Part shown: piece after piece, positions 1 to 7,899 of the stretch
Layout of the letters: every line of letters starts with the position of its first letter
Numbering within the stretch: position 1 is the first letter of the stretch
From: Deltaproteobacteria bacterium
GTDB taxonomy: Bacteria; Desulfobacterota; Binatia; UBA1149; JAJCZL01
Direction: 5' to 3'
DNA length: 64,000 nt
NCBI GenBank assembly: GCA_029262415.1
Contig: JAJCZL010000007.1
Location: forward strand, 17,041-81,040
Notes under the pieces: model-generated
Told to the model about the DNA's origin: nothing
Database searches by the model: none
The model's input: the letters and a program-made list of their open reading frames with translations, nothing else
Made by a program: the position numbers and the translations under genes

Positions 1-2
1 AC

Positions 3-551
3 ACTTGCGACGATGTCAGCGGATGCGTCAACACCCCGGGACCCGTCCCGACTTGTCTACTGGCCCCTCGCGCACGCCTCCAGATCAATAACCGCACCGG
101 TGCAAGCAAGGATCGTTTGAAGTGGAAATGGGACAAGGGCGCGGCCTTTGCGGCTGCGGATGCCGGCACTCCGGATGCGACGACTGGCTATACGATGTGT
201 ATCTATGACACCTCGGCGTCGGTCAGCTCGATTGCCGCGCGACTCGACGTCGCTGCCGGGGGATCCTGGACGCAGAAAGGCCGCAAGTGGAAATACAAGG
301 ACAAGGCCGGCACCTCTTCGGGCGTAGACAAGATGGAGATCCGTTTCGGTGCTTTGGGCAAAACCAAACTGCGTTTATCGGCCAAGGGCGTGAACCTGCC
401 AATGCCGACGCCGGTGGCGAGCGACCGCTTGTTCTCGCAGGATCCGACCGTCAGCGTGCAGCTGATCAACAGTGAAGGAACCTGTTGGTCGGCGGGCTTC
501 GCCAGTGCACAGACCAACGACGCCGATCGCTTCAAAGCCCGGGTTCCTTAG
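3..551 (+). CDS. Secreted repeat-domain protein, C-terminal end (partial)
   Basis: The reading frame is open from the window edge, so the true start lies upstream; 182 residues are visible. The visible part holds a stretch with LKWKWDKG, a CIYD motif, a KWKYKDK motif and a GVNLPMP motif, ending in a QLINSEGTCWSA segment. I recall this arrangement as a repeated secreted domain of unknown function in Binatota-type genomes, where it often follows a dockerin-like or Cys-rich region. The visible N-terminal part contains paired cysteines (TCDDVSGC). Function is unknown; an exported or surface role is inferred from family memory only. It ends directly before a cytochrome c remnant in the same frame. 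Confidence 0.6.
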   Translation, partial: TCDDVSGCVNTPGPVPTCLLAPRARLQINNRTGASKDRLKWKWDKGAAFAAADAGTPDATTGYTMCIYDTSASVSSIAARLDVAAGGSWTQKGRKWKYKDKAGTSSGVDKMEIRFGALGKTKLRLSAKGVNLPMPTPVASDRLFSQDPTVSVQLINSEGTCWSAGFASAQTNDADRFKARVP

Positions 552-731
552 AGGCGGACACCGTCGTCGCCGGAATATGTTGGTACGGTCGCCGTGCAGA
601 ATCCGTGGGAGCTGATGCACAAGATTCGATTTGGACACCCGGGCACAGGCATGCCGAGTTGGACCGCCGACGGCGGCAGCGACCAAGGCGCGGCCGACAT
701 CGGCATCTATGCCCAGCAGACCTTCCCCTAG
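552..731 (+). pseudogene. c-type cytochrome C-terminal remnant
   Basis: Immediately after the preceding stop codon, in the same frame, 59 codons read through to a TAG. The peptide contains NPWELMHKIRFGHPGTGMPSW and ends ADIGIYAQQTFP. This matches the usual C-terminal end of small periplasmic c-type cytochromes, with the GTxMPS segment supplying the axial methionine and a closing helix ending YAQxL. No CxxCH haem motif and no start codon or ribosome binding site is visible, so the N-terminal half is missing. I read it as a decayed gene tail; the family match is from memory of the motif. Confidence 0.55.
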
Positions 732-840
732 CTCTGCGAACTGTCCGGCCGACGGTTGAGGCTTACGACTACAGAAGATAGTGTCGATGGGTCTTGATGT
801 TGCTGTCGCCGAGCCCGGGCAGCGTGGAGGAGACAAATCG

Positions 841-1599
841 ATGATTAGATACTTCCGCGGACTAGCGATCACTGTGGCGGTTTTGGTACTCGCGACGGTG
901 TGTCCCGTCTTCGCGCAACACCAGCAGACCGGCGATTCCTCACCGGGCTCGCCGGCGCAAGCGCAAGCCGAACTCGAATGGACCACGACAGGCAAGGTCG
1001 TGGAGTTCATGGACGTGGGCCAGTACACCTACCTGAGCGTCGACAACGGCACTGAGAAGACCTGGGTCGCCGCACCGCGTACCAAAGTCGCCGTGGGCGA
1101 CCGTGTGAAGGTTCCGACCGGAACCCTCATGCAAGACTTCCGTAGCAAGAGCCTTGATCGCGTTTTTGAACGCATTTACTTCGTCGCTTTTATCGATGTC
1201 GTCGGTGCCCCCGGCCACGGCGCGTCCCCTCCGCCCGCGCCGGACACGGCCCCGTTCGGTGCCGCCGCCGCGTTGGATCTCTCCGGCATAGAGAAAGCGA
1301 AAGGCGGCGTTACCGTCGCGCGAGTTTTTGACGACAAGCAACTACTCGCCGACAAAGAGGTCTTGATTCGTGGCAAGGTCGTGAAGTTCAGCTCGGGGAT
1401 AATGGGAAGAAATTGGGTTCACCTGCAAGACGGTACCACCAGTGCAGGGAGTCATTCGGACCTGACTGTCACCACAAACGCGAACGTAAAAGTCGGCGAC
1501 ACCGTCCTTGTTCGAGGCGTGTTGACGACCGCTCGGGATTTTGGTCACGGCTACAACTACGATGTGATCGTCGAGGACGCCGAAGTCACCGTGGAGTGA
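841..1599 (+). CDS. Exported OB-fold-like protein with two repeats
   Basis: The 252-residue protein starts at the ATG at 841, preceded by GGAGGA about 10 bases upstream. An in-frame ATG 54 bases earlier would place a non-hydrophobic leader before the signal peptide, so the later start is preferred. Residues 1-26 form a signal peptide ending near FAQ. Two similar halves follow: one begins TTGKVVEFMDVGQYTYLSV, and the second contains VLIRGKVVKFSSGIMGRNWVHLQDG and VLVRGVLTT. The pattern of a GKV strand, a wrapped aromatic/LQDG strand and VGDxVxVxG suggests tandem OB-folds like those of the NrfJ-type periplasmic family. The two halves are separated by a Pro-rich linker near residues 122-135. Ligand unknown; a link to cytochrome maturation or copper is only suggested by the neighbouring cytochrome fragment. 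Confidence 0.6.
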   Translation: MIRYFRGLAITVAVLVLATVCPVFAQHQQTGDSSPGSPAQAQAELEWTTTGKVVEFMDVGQYTYLSVDNGTEKTWVAAPRTKVAVGDRVKVPTGTLMQDFRSKSLDRVFERIYFVAFIDVVGAPGHGASPPPAPDTAPFGAAAALDLSGIEKAKGGVTVARVFDDKQLLADKEVLIRGKVVKFSSGIMGRNWVHLQDGTTSAGSHSDLTVTTNANVKVGDTVLVRGVLTTARDFGHGYNYDVIVEDAEVTVE

Positions 1600-1615
1600 G
1601 ACTTCTTCTCGCGCG

Positions 1616-1957
1616 TCATATCAACACGCCGTTGTGGGTGAGGAACGAGACGACGTTGCTCTTGAGCCGCCGCGCGGCCGTCCCGCGCAGGCCCGATGCG
1701 GCTACGAACTCGCCCAGTTTGCTCACGACCTCTTCACGGCGCTGCCGACTCGTGAAGCGCTCGCCGGTGGTTTTGCGGCGCAGGAAGCAGAACGCGACGA
1801 GTTGGTCGGGATCCTTGCCAACGGCCTGACAGAACGCATCGAGGGTCTCGAGCTTGTCGGGATCCTCGGCCAGCGGATCCCCGTTCCACTGTCGCTGCAG
1901 AGAATCGCCCCACGCCACGACGGATTCATAGCTTTGGATGGGCTTGGCGACGCCCAC
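1616..1957 (-). CDS. Hypothetical protein, possible SAM-like DNA-binding domain
   Basis: This 113-residue protein starts with GTG four bases after the nitroreductase stop codon, so it is probably the last gene of that leftward operon. It is soluble and mostly helical, with a WGDSLQRQWNGDPLAEDP segment, a cluster of basic residues (RRKTTGERFTSRQRRE) and an ending KSNVVSFLTHNGVLI. The pattern is loosely similar to the N-terminal helical core-binding domain of tyrosine recombinases, without any catalytic domain. I do not recognise a function. Codon use looks like that of its neighbours, which supports it being a real gene. Confidence 0.5.
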   Translation of the reverse strand: MGVAKPIQSYESVVAWGDSLQRQWNGDPLAEDPDKLETLDAFCQAVGKDPDQLVAFCFLRRKTTGERFTSRQRREEVVSKLGEFVAASGLRGTAARRLKSNVVSFLTHNGVLI

Positions 1958-1961
1958 GCTC

Positions 1962-2744
1962 TTATTCCGGCAGCCCCAGCTTACGGCTCAACTCGCGAAC
2001 CTCCTCTTTGCGTCCCGGAAGCGGGGCCGGGGCCTGCAGCATGTTGGCTGCTTGGAGTTCCTTGACGACTGTCTCGTCGCGCCGAAACGGCTTGCCCACG
2101 CGTCCCTCGAAATAGAGTTCTTCAAACGGAGGACGCGGACGTTGCCCGCCGGCCTCGCGCGACTCGAGCGGGTAGCCCACGTTCATCACGTAGTGGGGAA
2201 TCCAGTCGTCGGGGACCGCAAAGGCTTCTTTGGCGGCCTCGGTGTTGAAGGCGGTCCAGCAGGCTCCCAGTCCTTCGTTGAAGGCCATCAGCAGCCCCTG
2301 CGTTGCGGCTCCGCCGTTGTCGAATGCGACGGGGATGGGATACTCGGGGCTCTCGCTGAGGGGCTTCAGGAGCTGCGGCCAGACAAACTCCTCGACGAAG
2401 CGGTAGCTCCAGCCGTGGCTGGGGTTCAGGGCGCCGACGTCGATGAGCTGCTTCGGTCTAGCACCGCGGTCGCGCTCGATAACCGAGAGGTCGGCATAGC
2501 AATAGATATGCACCGGCGCGAGTTCCTGGATCACACCGGCGACCGGGAGCTTGAGCGCCTCCATGGTCTCGGCCGGCACCTCGTCGCGATACACAACGAT
2601 AGCGCGCAACCAGTGCGCGTTCATCGCGCACGAGGCTATACGCATAGCTTCGAGAATCTTCTGGATCTTGTCGCGCTCGACCGGCCGGTCGGGATCGAAG
2701 AAGCGAATCGAGCGGCGAATTCCTAGCACTTCAGTGAATTCCAT
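1962..2744 (-). CDS. Nitroreductase family protein
   Basis: The 260-residue protein begins at an ATG with AGGAGA seven bases upstream. The N-terminus reads RRSIRFFDPDRPV followed by a KIQKILEAMRIA helix, the standard FMN-phosphate-binding start of the nitroreductase fold, with an internal GLLMAFNEGLGACW segment and a VMNVGYP strand near the C-terminus. Members bind FMN and use NAD(P)H; many act on quinones, nitro compounds or enones, and some family members dehydrogenate or reduce ring substrates. The gene sits with a CoA ligase and an acyl-CoA dehydrogenase, so its substrate is probably a CoA thioester or a ring acid; this is inferred. A second nitroreductase lies at 15883 in a similar gene set. 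Confidence 0.8.
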   Translation of the reverse strand: MEFTEVLGIRRSIRFFDPDRPVERDKIQKILEAMRIASCAMNAHWLRAIVVYRDEVPAETMEALKLPVAGVIQELAPVHIYCYADLSVIERDRGARPKQLIDVGALNPSHGWSYRFVEEFVWPQLLKPLSESPEYPIPVAFDNGGAATQGLLMAFNEGLGACWTAFNTEAAKEAFAVPDDWIPHYVMNVGYPLESREAGGQRPRPPFEELYFEGRVGKPFRRDETVVKELQAANMLQAPAPLPGRKEEVRELSRKLGLPE

Positions 2745-2772
2745 GGCGTATCTCCTGGCTGTCGTGGTCTAT

Positions 2773-3237
2773 TTACCACCCCTCGGCGAGCGCTACCATA
2801 TGGAAGATGTCGGCGTTGCGCTGCTCGAAACGCCAGCGGTTTTCGACGCGGCGATAACGGTCTATGTAGCGACCGGCACCGACGATGGGAGCGCCGCTCG
2901 CGGCGTCGCGGGCTGTGAGTTCGAAGTAGCACTCGCCCGAGGCCCCGTCGCCTTCGACGACGATGCGATGGTTATGCACTGTGTGGCTCATGTCGCGTAG
3001 CATGTTCGCGACGACACCCTTGAAGAAGGCGCGCACCTCTTCGCTTCCTTTCGATACAAACGGCTCCAGGTCGCCGCTGCGCGTGCGGAAGTCGCAACCG
3101 GCGTCGTCGGTAAAGTGGAGGTCAACGAGATCGTCATAGCGGCCGTCATCGACCAAGAAGCAGTAGGTCGCCGTCAGCTCGCGGATATTCTCGCGGTCCT
3201 CGAGTCTCTGTAAGCGTCGCTCAATACTGTTGTCCAT
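2773..3237 (-). CDS. SnoaL-like / NTF2-like fold protein
   Basis: The 154-residue protein starts at an ATG with GGAGG six bases upstream. The sequence RLEDRENIRELTATYCFLVDDG at the start (helix with the D-xxEI/IRxLxxxY pattern) and the strand SHTVHNHRIVVEGD in the middle are characteristic of SnoaL_4-type members of the NTF2-like superfamily. Members include polyketide cyclases, steroid isomerases and dehydratases, using a cone-shaped pocket. It lies between nitroreductase and CoA ligase genes on the same strand with short gaps, so it is probably co-transcribed and acts on an intermediate of that pathway. The substrate cannot be deduced. Confidence 0.7.
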   Translation of the reverse strand: MDNSIERRLQRLEDRENIRELTATYCFLVDDGRYDDLVDLHFTDDAGCDFRTRSGDLEPFVSKGSEEVRAFFKGVVANMLRDMSHTVHNHRIVVEGDGASGECYFELTARDAASGAPIVGAGRYIDRYRRVENRWRFEQRNADIFHMVALAEGW

Positions 3238-3276
3238 GAGGATCCTCCTGCGGCGGCGGCTGTTGGCCGCGTCTCA

Positions 3277-4647
3277 TCAGTCTTCGTAAGCCTTCTCGAG
3301 CAGTTGGGTCTTCTTGGTCGCTCGCTCCAGGGTATCGGGATCCAGCCATGTGATCGCAGGGCGCACCTTGACGTCCTTGTGCATTTTCTCGCGGATCTCT
3401 TCTTCCAACTCCGGCAACTCGTGGTCGTGTAGGTCCCTTCCGCGCTCGACCTTGAGTTCGAGCGGCGGAACCACCCGCGGGGGACGCTCCTTGAGAACGA
3501 TCCGGAACGCGCCGGTCACCCGCGGCACGAAGCCTTGGATGACGCCTTCGATGGCCGCCGGGTAGACCGGCACACCCTTCACCTTGAGCATGTCGTCGGC
3601 ACGGCCGACGATCTTGTAGCGAAATCCGCTGCGCCCGCACGGGCATGGATCGGTGAAGATCTGGTGGATATCGCCCAGCGTCACCCGCAAATTGAAAAAG
3701 AACAGCGCATGCTCGGGTTCGAGAGGAGTAACCACCGCCAATCCGCTGGCACCATGCTCGATTGGAACCGGCTCTCTGGTCTCCGGGTCGACCAACTCGT
3801 AGTAGGCGAAGTCGTCGGCGAGCCAGTGCATGCCTTGATACACCGGGTGATCGCACGAAGCGCCGATGCCGGCCCCGAGATCGAAGACCCGGGCCCCGTA
3901 TTCCTGCTCGAGGCGTTGGCGTACTTCAGGTATTCCGGCTCCCGGCTCGGCTCCGCAAGCGAGGATCTTAATCCCCAGGCTCGCTACCGGCTCACCGAGA
4001 ACTTCGCGGGCGCGCTCGATCAAATGCAGTGCCAACGATGGGGTTCCCGTGAAGACGTTGACCTTGAAGAGCCTCATCAGTTGGAGGATACGCTCGGTAC
4101 CGGCTTCGGCACCGATCGGGACCAGGGTGACGCCGGGATAGTTCAGGTACCAAAGCAGATTCGGCGTGCCGGCTGCATGCATGCTGAGACCGAAACAGAC
4201 GCCGATACGATCGCCCGGCCGGATGCCCATGCGCCACGACCCGCGCGCCATTATGTCGACCTGGCGCTCGACGCCCTTGCGAAAGAACGGGTACGGCGTT
4301 GGAATTCCGGTAGTACCCGAGGTGGTCGTCAGCAGGTAGAGGTCTTCGAAGCGCTCCTTGCCGAACAGTGCACCAAAGACCTTGTCGAGGTCGGAGCCCA
4401 TCTCTTCGACGAGTTCGCGGACCTCGGGCTGTCCGGCATGCGAAATCGCGCGCGCGAAATCATCGAAAGAGCGGATGTCGTCGGGCCCGACACCGGCCTT
4501 GTCCATGCGCTGCCTGTCGAACGGAACCTTTTCATAACAGTAGCGAATCGCCTGTTGCAGCTTCTCCCACTGTAACTCGCGGATCTCGGGGGTGTTCAGC
4601 CGAGGTTCGATCTCCATGTCCCAGTAGGGTCGCTCTGCGGTTTCCAT
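3277..4647 (-). CDS. Phenylacetate-CoA ligase-like adenylate-forming enzyme
   Basis: The chosen ATG gives 456 residues; the open frame extends further upstream but overlaps the acyl-CoA dehydrogenase and lacks family features. Residues near 90-105 carry the adenylation P-loop TTTSGTTGIPTPYP, and the C-terminal part has RSGFRYKIVGRADDMLKVKG, the hinge motif of PaaK-type ligases, with a late lysine-rich KKTQ segment. These enzymes activate aryl or alicyclic carboxylic acids with ATP and CoA in the cytoplasm. Length fits the PaaK family (about 430-460). The adjacent acyl-CoA dehydrogenase and nitroreductase suggest that the acyl-CoA produced is then oxidised. The true acid substrate is unknown; annotation as strict phenylacetate-CoA ligase would be over-precise. 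Confidence 0.8.
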   Translation of the reverse strand: METAERPYWDMEIEPRLNTPEIRELQWEKLQQAIRYCYEKVPFDRQRMDKAGVGPDDIRSFDDFARAISHAGQPEVRELVEEMGSDLDKVFGALFGKERFEDLYLLTTTSGTTGIPTPYPFFRKGVERQVDIMARGSWRMGIRPGDRIGVCFGLSMHAAGTPNLLWYLNYPGVTLVPIGAEAGTERILQLMRLFKVNVFTGTPSLALHLIERAREVLGEPVASLGIKILACGAEPGAGIPEVRQRLEQEYGARVFDLGAGIGASCDHPVYQGMHWLADDFAYYELVDPETREPVPIEHGASGLAVVTPLEPEHALFFFNLRVTLGDIHQIFTDPCPCGRSGFRYKIVGRADDMLKVKGVPVYPAAIEGVIQGFVPRVTGAFRIVLKERPPRVVPPLELKVERGRDLHDHELPELEEEIREKMHKDVKVRPAITWLDPDTLERATKKTQLLEKAYED

Positions 4648-4679
4648 TGTCAGTCGCCTCGTTGCGGTCGCTTCGCGCT

Positions 4680-5909
4680 CTAGAGCAGCGATGCGCCGAT
4701 CTGCGACAGCATGGCGTTTTCGCCGTCGGCGATCGTGAACGCCGTCGCGTCGCGTAGGAACATCTCGACAGGGTATTCCTTGGTCATGCCGTTGCCACCG
4801 TGCAGTTGCACGGCCAGCGTGGCCACCTCCAGCGCGGCGTTTGTGCAAAACACCTTGGCCGCGATCGAGTGTTCGAGTGGCGCGGGCTCGCCGTTGCCGA
4901 GCCGGGTCATGTTGTGCACGTACGCGCCGCGCGAGAGTGAGCGCGACGCCTGGACGAGTGAGAACATATGAAACAGCCGCGCGCGTACCGATTGGTGCTC
5001 GAAGATCGGCTTGCCGCCCTGAACGCGCTCCTTGGTGTAGGCAAGAGCGCACTCGTAAGCCGCTCTTGCAAGCCCACTAGCCACGCAACTCACGCCCGCG
5101 TTGAACGCGGTCAGGTGCGCTTCGAGGTGGGCTGCATACTCATCGGGGCCGACGATCAACCAGCGGTGCGGTAGGCGTACGTCTTCGAAGAACAGCTCGC
5201 CTTGCGGAAGCGAGCGGATGCCGTGCTTGTCGAGCGGCCGGCCACGCGAAACGCCGGGTAGATCCAGCGGCAACAAGAAGACACCGCTGCGAGCGAAGTC
5301 GGCCTCTCCTTCGAACTGGACGTTGACCATGGCGTGGGTGGCGATCGGGGCGTTCGAGACCCAGGCGGACTTCTGCCCGTTGAGGATCCAGTCATCGCCG
5401 TCGCGACGCGCCACCAGCTGCCCGCGGGCGGGTGTGCGCAACTCGGGACGCATCGCGGTGAGTGTGTCCGAGCCGTGGTCGGGCTCGGTGATTGCCCAAC
5501 AGCCGCAAATCGAAGAGTCGCCGGCGGCGTAGAAGGGCATGGTGAACTCATCGATCGCCTCGGCGTTGCCGAGGGCGAGTGCGACGTCGGCATGGTTTGA
5601 CGACAGGAAAATGACTGCCGCGACACCGACGTTGCCCCACGAGAGCTCCTCGAGCAGCAGATGGCGTGTCACGGGGTCGAGCCCGAGTCCGCCGAGTTCC
5701 GGTGGCGCGAGCATGCGGTTGTAGCCGAGCGCGCAGGCTTGCCCAAAGACCTCGTGGAGCGGAGAGGCCGGGGCGACGACCTCGTCGGCTGTCATGCGGT
5801 CGAGTTGGATGCCGACCGGCCGCAGCACTTCGGCCGCGAAGGTGTGGGCGGCCTGCTGCAGCTCACGTTGCTCGTCGCTGATTGTGAGATCGTAGTCGAG
5901 ATAGCTCAT
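4680..5909 (-). CDS. Acyl-CoA dehydrogenase with Asp at catalytic Glu position
   Basis: The 409-residue protein starts at the ATG at 5909 (GAGG seven bases upstream); a GTG directly before it is an alternative. It has the FAD-binding WAITEPDHGSDT motif, an SAWVSNAPIA strand and the C-terminal VQLHGGNGMTKEYPVE motif of acyl-CoA dehydrogenases. Where canonical members read IYEGT, with Glu as catalytic base, this protein reads IADGEN, so aspartate falls in that column. The paralogue at 14601 has the same change (IEDGEN). The gene is 32 bases upstream of the CoA ligase gene on the same strand. It probably oxidises the acyl-CoA made by that ligase; chain type is unknown. Confidence 0.8.
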   Translation of the reverse strand: MSYLDYDLTISDEQRELQQAAHTFAAEVLRPVGIQLDRMTADEVVAPASPLHEVFGQACALGYNRMLAPPELGGLGLDPVTRHLLLEELSWGNVGVAAVIFLSSNHADVALALGNAEAIDEFTMPFYAAGDSSICGCWAITEPDHGSDTLTAMRPELRTPARGQLVARRDGDDWILNGQKSAWVSNAPIATHAMVNVQFEGEADFARSGVFLLPLDLPGVSRGRPLDKHGIRSLPQGELFFEDVRLPHRWLIVGPDEYAAHLEAHLTAFNAGVSCVASGLARAAYECALAYTKERVQGGKPIFEHQSVRARLFHMFSLVQASRSLSRGAYVHNMTRLGNGEPAPLEHSIAAKVFCTNAALEVATLAVQLHGGNGMTKEYPVEMFLRDATAFTIADGENAMLSQIGASLL

Positions 5910-6032
5910 CACGTTTCCTCAGGTCGAGCGCGACCGAAACGGGCCGCGGCCCGCGCCCGTCCGGGGCGCTGTCTGATTGCGGGTACTGTATCATTGCGTA
6001 ACACAACCGAACCGGCCCTCGCTCAACCCGTG

Positions 6033-7757
6033 TCAGTACAGCGAGTGTCCGTACCAGGTTGCGAACTCCGCCCAGTTGGGCGCCTCGAAAGCGTTGACCT
6101 CGGGATCGACCGCAACTTGCACGACAGCGGTGCGCCCGCTGTCAAAAGCGCGTTGCACCGCCGGCGCGACATCCTCGGTACGGTCGACGTATTGCCCGTA
6201 GGCTCCGTAACCTTCGGCGATCTTGTCGAAGCGCACCTCGCCCCAGCGTGCCTCGACATCGCGGTCGGCTCCGAATGCCATGTGAAATCCCGGACGCTCC
6301 ATGCCCCAGGCTGCGTCGTAGTTGACGATGCACACGATCGGCAGTTGCTTGCGCACCGCAGTTTCCAGTTCCGAGATGTGAAACTGAAAGGCGGAATCGC
6401 CGGTGATGAGGCAAACGCGGCGTGAGTTGCCGACTGCGAGCTGGGCACCGATCGCGTAGGGCAGACCGGCACCCAAGTGGCCGAACTTCGAGGTCCACAG
6501 ATAATCGCGCGAGCGCATCTCATGATACGCGAGTTCCCACAGCGAGGTGCATCCCCCGTCGCGCACAATCACCGTGTCGTCGGGCAGCACGCGGGTCGCA
6601 TCGCGGATCATGCGGCCCGGGTGTATCGGGTAGGTATCGGGCGCCGCTTCGAAAAGCGCGCGGCGCAACTCGTCCAGTTCGGCACGCCAAGCGGTAAGTT
6701 GCGGGAGTTCCCGGCGCGCCGGACGTTGCGCCAGTGCCGCGTCGAGTTGCGGCACCACGTCGCGCAGATCGCCGACCAGCGCGACATTCACCGGCCGGTT
6801 TACGCCGACGTTGTTGATGTCGCGCTCGATGTAGATCCACTTGCGCCGGGTGTTGCCTTGCGCCCAGTGGTGATCCGACCCGTACTGCACAGTCTCGCCG
6901 ACGCTGGTGCCGACGGCCAACACCACGTCGGCCGCCGCGATGGCCGCATTGGCAGGTGGCGATGAGTACACCAGCACCTGCGGGTCGGTTTCGGGCAGGG
7001 CACCGCGCCCACCGTAGGTCGGCAGCACCGGGCATTTCAAGCGGCGCGCGAGGGCTGCGACCACATCATGCCCGCGCGAGGTGTGCACGGCGGTACCGAT
7101 GAGCATGATGGGACATTCGGCACCGACCAGGAGGTCGGCCGCCGCTTCGACGGCCTCGGTGCTCGCCGGTTGGTGCACCACGCGGTAGTGCGCGGGCTCA
7201 GGTGCGGGAGGAAACGGCATCGACACCAGCGCATGATCCTCGGGCAGCTCGACGTACACCGGCCCCGGCGTGCCGCTGGTGGCGTGGCGGAATGCCTCGT
7301 GCATCACGTCGTCGACCTGCTCGGGAAACTCGATGATGCCGACGTATTTCATCGCCGGCCGGAAAAACTCCGGCTGATGGGTGTACTGAAACTGGCTACG
7401 GCGCACCCGTGAGTCGTAACGCCGTGCGCGCTGTCCGCCGATGAAGATCACCGGGATGTTCTCCTTCGACGCACACACTGCGGCCGGTAAAAGATTGGCG
7501 ACGCCCGGCCCTTCGTTACCGCAGACTACCGCGGGCCGACCGGTCATCCGCGACATGGCGTCGGCCATGAATGCTCCTGCCGATTCGTGATGTGGCGCCA
7601 CCACCTCGAAGCCCTTGTCTTTTGCATAGCGATGCAGGTGCTGGATGAGCGGGTCGGGGATGCCGAAGATCGTGCGGATCCCCTCGGCCTCCAGCAGATC
7701 TACGATTCGTTGCGGGACAGTGGTTTGGTTTTGGGGTGTCGAGTCGTTGGTGGTCAT
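6033..7757 (-). CDS. Thiamine pyrophosphate-dependent enzyme (acetolactate synthase/decarboxylase fold)
   Basis: The 574-residue protein begins at an ATG preceded by GGAG eight bases upstream; an upstream extension overlaps the divergent gene and is unlikely. Domain order is Pyr domain (residues about 15-185, with catalytic Glu in APHHESAGAFMADA), central FAD/NAD-like fold (about 205-340, VLAVGTSVGE) and PP domain (about 395-560). The metal/TPP motif reads GDSAFQF with the distal Asn in CIVNYDAAWG, so the usual GDG is GDS. The family includes acetolactate synthase, oxalyl-CoA and 2-hydroxyacyl-CoA lyases and benzoylformate decarboxylase. It faces the divergent 2-oxoacid dehydrogenase genes across a 142-base gap. 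Exact reaction unknown. Confidence 0.75.
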   Translation of the reverse strand: MTTNDSTPQNQTTVPQRIVDLLEAEGIRTIFGIPDPLIQHLHRYAKDKGFEVVAPHHESAGAFMADAMSRMTGRPAVVCGNEGPGVANLLPAAVCASKENIPVIFIGGQRARRYDSRVRRSQFQYTHQPEFFRPAMKYVGIIEFPEQVDDVMHEAFRHATSGTPGPVYVELPEDHALVSMPFPPAPEPAHYRVVHQPASTEAVEAAADLLVGAECPIMLIGTAVHTSRGHDVVAALARRLKCPVLPTYGGRGALPETDPQVLVYSSPPANAAIAAADVVLAVGTSVGETVQYGSDHHWAQGNTRRKWIYIERDINNVGVNRPVNVALVGDLRDVVPQLDAALAQRPARRELPQLTAWRAELDELRRALFEAAPDTYPIHPGRMIRDATRVLPDDTVIVRDGGCTSLWELAYHEMRSRDYLWTSKFGHLGAGLPYAIGAQLAVGNSRRVCLITGDSAFQFHISELETAVRKQLPIVCIVNYDAAWGMERPGFHMAFGADRDVEARWGEVRFDKIAEGYGAYGQYVDRTEDVAPAVQRAFDSGRTAVVQVAVDPEVNAFEAPNWAEFATWYGHSLY

Positions 7758-7821
7758 GATTGGTTCTCCGGTGACTCCTTCAAAGCGTCGCGCAGCACAC
7801 TTCATCCATCCTGCGATGGGT

Positions 7822-7840
7822 TGCGTCAAGCGCTTGCGCA
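7822..7840. promoter_or_regulatory. Palindrome in divergent promoter region
   Basis: The gap between the TPP enzyme gene and the E1 alpha gene holds the perfect 10-bp palindrome CAAGCGCTTG (7827-7836) flanked by TGCG on the left and CGCA on the right. It is placed where a shared operator for both divergent operons would lie. No regulator is known for it; short GC-rich palindromes also arise by chance. Confidence 0.25.
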
Positions 7841-7899
7841 CCGCACCGTTTGTGGGGTGGGCTCTTTTCTCAGCAGCGGGTTCGGTCAATAACCCGGGT

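Noticed and set aside
1938..2726. Long rightward frame of 262 codons opposite the nitroreductase gene
   Set aside because: It is antisense to a clear nitroreductase and has no recognisable family features; GC-rich genes often have open antisense frames.
4648..5052. N-terminal extension of the CoA ligase frame
   Set aside because: It overlaps the acyl-CoA dehydrogenase gene in another frame, is Arg-rich and does not resemble PaaK-type ligases.
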